Below, piece by piece: positions 63,155 through 64,000 of a stretch of DNA of 64,000 bases. The DNA is from Pseudomonas frederiksbergensis (GTDB lineage Bacteria > Pseudomonadota > Gammaproteobacteria > Pseudomonadales > Pseudomonadaceae), in assembly GCF_001952935.1 (NCBI RefSeq), contig NZ_CP018319.1, positions 5,538,001 through 5,602,000 of the forward strand. The letters are read 5' to 3'. The position numbers and the translations under genes are program-made. Position 1 is the stretch's first letter. Every line of letters begins with the position of its first letter. The notes under the pieces are model-generated. The model was given only the letters and a program-made list of their open reading frames with translations, did no database searches and was not told where the DNA came from.

Positions 63155-63283
63155 CGATTGAACCGCACGCGGCGCCACGCTCCTCTCTTTTTGGCGTTCG
63201 CGTTTTTTTATCGATAAGCCCTCGCCCACCTGGCGAGGGCCGCGGGACCTGTCTTTCCATAATAAAAACAAAGGGGCTTCACC

Positions 63284-64000
63284 ATGGACCGCAACACCCG
63301 CACCCTCGCTACCCGACTGTTGCTGGCCGGCGGCGTCATCAGCCTCTCGGCCCCCGCCGCCGCTGACTTTGTCAAAGACAGCAAGGCCAGCCTTGAGCTG
63401 CGCAACTTCTATTTCAACCGTGACTATCGCCAGGACAACGCCGCCCAATCCAAACAAGAGGAATGGGCCCAGGGGTTCCTGCTGCGCTACGAATCGGGAT
63501 ACACCGACGGGTTGATCGGTGTCGGCTTCGATGCCATCGGCCTGCTCGGCGTCAAGCTCGATTCCAGCCCTGATCGCGCAGGCTCCGGCCTGCTCAAACG
63601 TCACCGTGACACGAGTAAAGGGGCGCAGGACGAGTACGGCGAACTGGGCCTGACCGCCAAAGTGCGCGCCTCAAAAAGCACGCTTAAACTGGGCACGCTG
63701 CTGCCGAAACTGCCGACGGTACTGGCCAACGATTCACGGCTGTTGCCACAAACCTTCAAGGGCGGTCAGTTGACGTCGCTGGAACTCGAAGGCCTGACCG
63801 TGGATGCCGGGCGACTGACCCAGGTCAATCAGCGCGACTCCTCGGACTACGAGGACATGGGCATCACCCGCACCGGCGCCAAGGGCATCACCACGCGACA
63901 TCTCGACAGCGACAGCTTCGATTTCGCCAGCCTGAACTACAAATGGACCAGCAACCTCGCCACCGGCTACAGCTATGGCCACCTCGACAACTTCTACAGC
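63284..64000 (+). CDS. OprD family outer-membrane porin (3' end cut by window)
   Basis: Substrate-selective outer-membrane channel; 239 residues visible of an expected ~420. Signal peptide (RLLLAGGVISLSAPAAA) then the OprD start DFVKDSKASLELRNFYFNRD and further strands (EEWAQGFLLRYESGYTDGLI, GVGFDAIGLLGVKLDSS, GELGLTAKVRASKSTLKLGT, LPTVLANDSRLLPQTFKG). ATG 63284 has AAAGGGG 9 nt upstream. As the last visible gene of the ligase-symporter-dehydrogenase group it probably lets the same carboxylate through the outer membrane. Confidence 0.93.
   Translation, partial: MDRNTRTLATRLLLAGGVISLSAPAAADFVKDSKASLELRNFYFNRDYRQDNAAQSKQEEWAQGFLLRYESGYTDGLIGVGFDAIGLLGVKLDSSPDRAGSGLLKRHRDTSKGAQDEYGELGLTAKVRASKSTLKLGTLLPKLPTVLANDSRLLPQTFKGGQLTSLELEGLTVDAGRLTQVNQRDSSDYEDMGITRTGAKGITTRHLDSDSFDFASLNYKWTSNLATGYSYGHLDNFYS

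Noticed and set aside
63218..63240. Hairpin gccctcgcc/ggcgagggc as terminator after the acyl-CoA dehydrogenase gene
   Set aside because: There is a T run before, but none after the stem on the + strand, so I do not call it a terminator.

Overview
The window looks like a chromosomal segment of a Pseudomonas of the P. fluorescens group. It is GC-rich, carries REP-type inverted repeats built on the core gtgggagcgggcttgctcgcg, and holds typical pseudomonad families (OprD porin, OprI-like lipoprotein, DUF1652, FNR/ANR-type regulator). No rRNA, tRNA, CRISPR array or intact insertion sequence was seen. Most genes are ordinary and complete; several in the accessory parts are broken.

Region by region: (1) 1-3330 is a polyamine locus: a PotF/SpuD-type binding protein (cut by the left edge), a REP pair, a gamma-glutamylputrescine-synthetase-type enzyme and a divergent AraC regulator. 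(2) 3360-10779 holds an MscS-type channel, a glycine-zipper protein, a three-gene efflux operon (outer-membrane factor, HlyD adaptor, DUF2955 pump) and a small membrane protein. (3) 10780-11784 has no intact gene but contains a 28-bp dif-like XerCD site at 11503-11530. FtsK-orienting octamers (GGGNAGGG) lie only on the + strand to its left and only on the - strand to its right, so the replication terminus appears to be inside this window. (4) 11785-19245 is a lower-GC region of lipoproteins, a second glycine-zipper protein, a ToxR/ToxS-like overlapping pair, an AraC regulator, a 33-residue membrane peptide, a degenerate EAL protein, two related beta-barrel proteins (one broken) and an orphan dTMP-kinase-like enzyme.

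(5) 19506-36018 reads as a low-oxygen / energy-stress island: a broken P-type ATPase-hemerythrin fusion, an ArcD-like antiporter, Hsp20, a beta-CASP metallo-beta-lactamase, two tandem-domain universal stress proteins, an OprI-like lipoprotein, a BON protein, a second FtsH, a K+ channel, phosphoketolase, an FNR-type regulator, an alcohol dehydrogenase remnant and a PAS-GGDEF protein. Seven sites close to the ANR/FNR consensus TTGAT-N4-ATCAA sit 67-98 bp upstream of its genes, which supports one oxygen-responsive regulon. (6) 37001-46948 is an alginate-modification and secretion unit: a 1610-residue PsmE-like mannuronan C5-epimerase / O-acetylhydrolase with RTX repeats and, convergent to it, a complete type I secretion system. 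Between them lie five 136-bp tandem repeats made of REP pairs.

(7) 47284-49644 encodes carboxy(nor)spermidine dehydrogenase and decarboxylase. (8) 49906-54346 holds an LprI/MliC-type lysozyme inhibitor, a patatin-like lipase, a MaoC-type hydratase, an unknown protein and an AI-2E-type permease. (9) 54425-64000 holds a FixLJ-like two-component system divergent from a probable carboxylic-acid catabolic cluster: acyl-CoA ligase, DUF485 protein, ActP-like symporter, DmdC-like acyl-CoA dehydrogenase and an OprD porin that runs off the right edge. Uptake through the porin and symporter, activation by the ligase and oxidation by the dehydrogenase form a coherent pathway whose substrate is not settled by sequence.

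All motif positions and site scans were done by eye. Family names come from recognised motifs and remembered family architecture, not from database searches.
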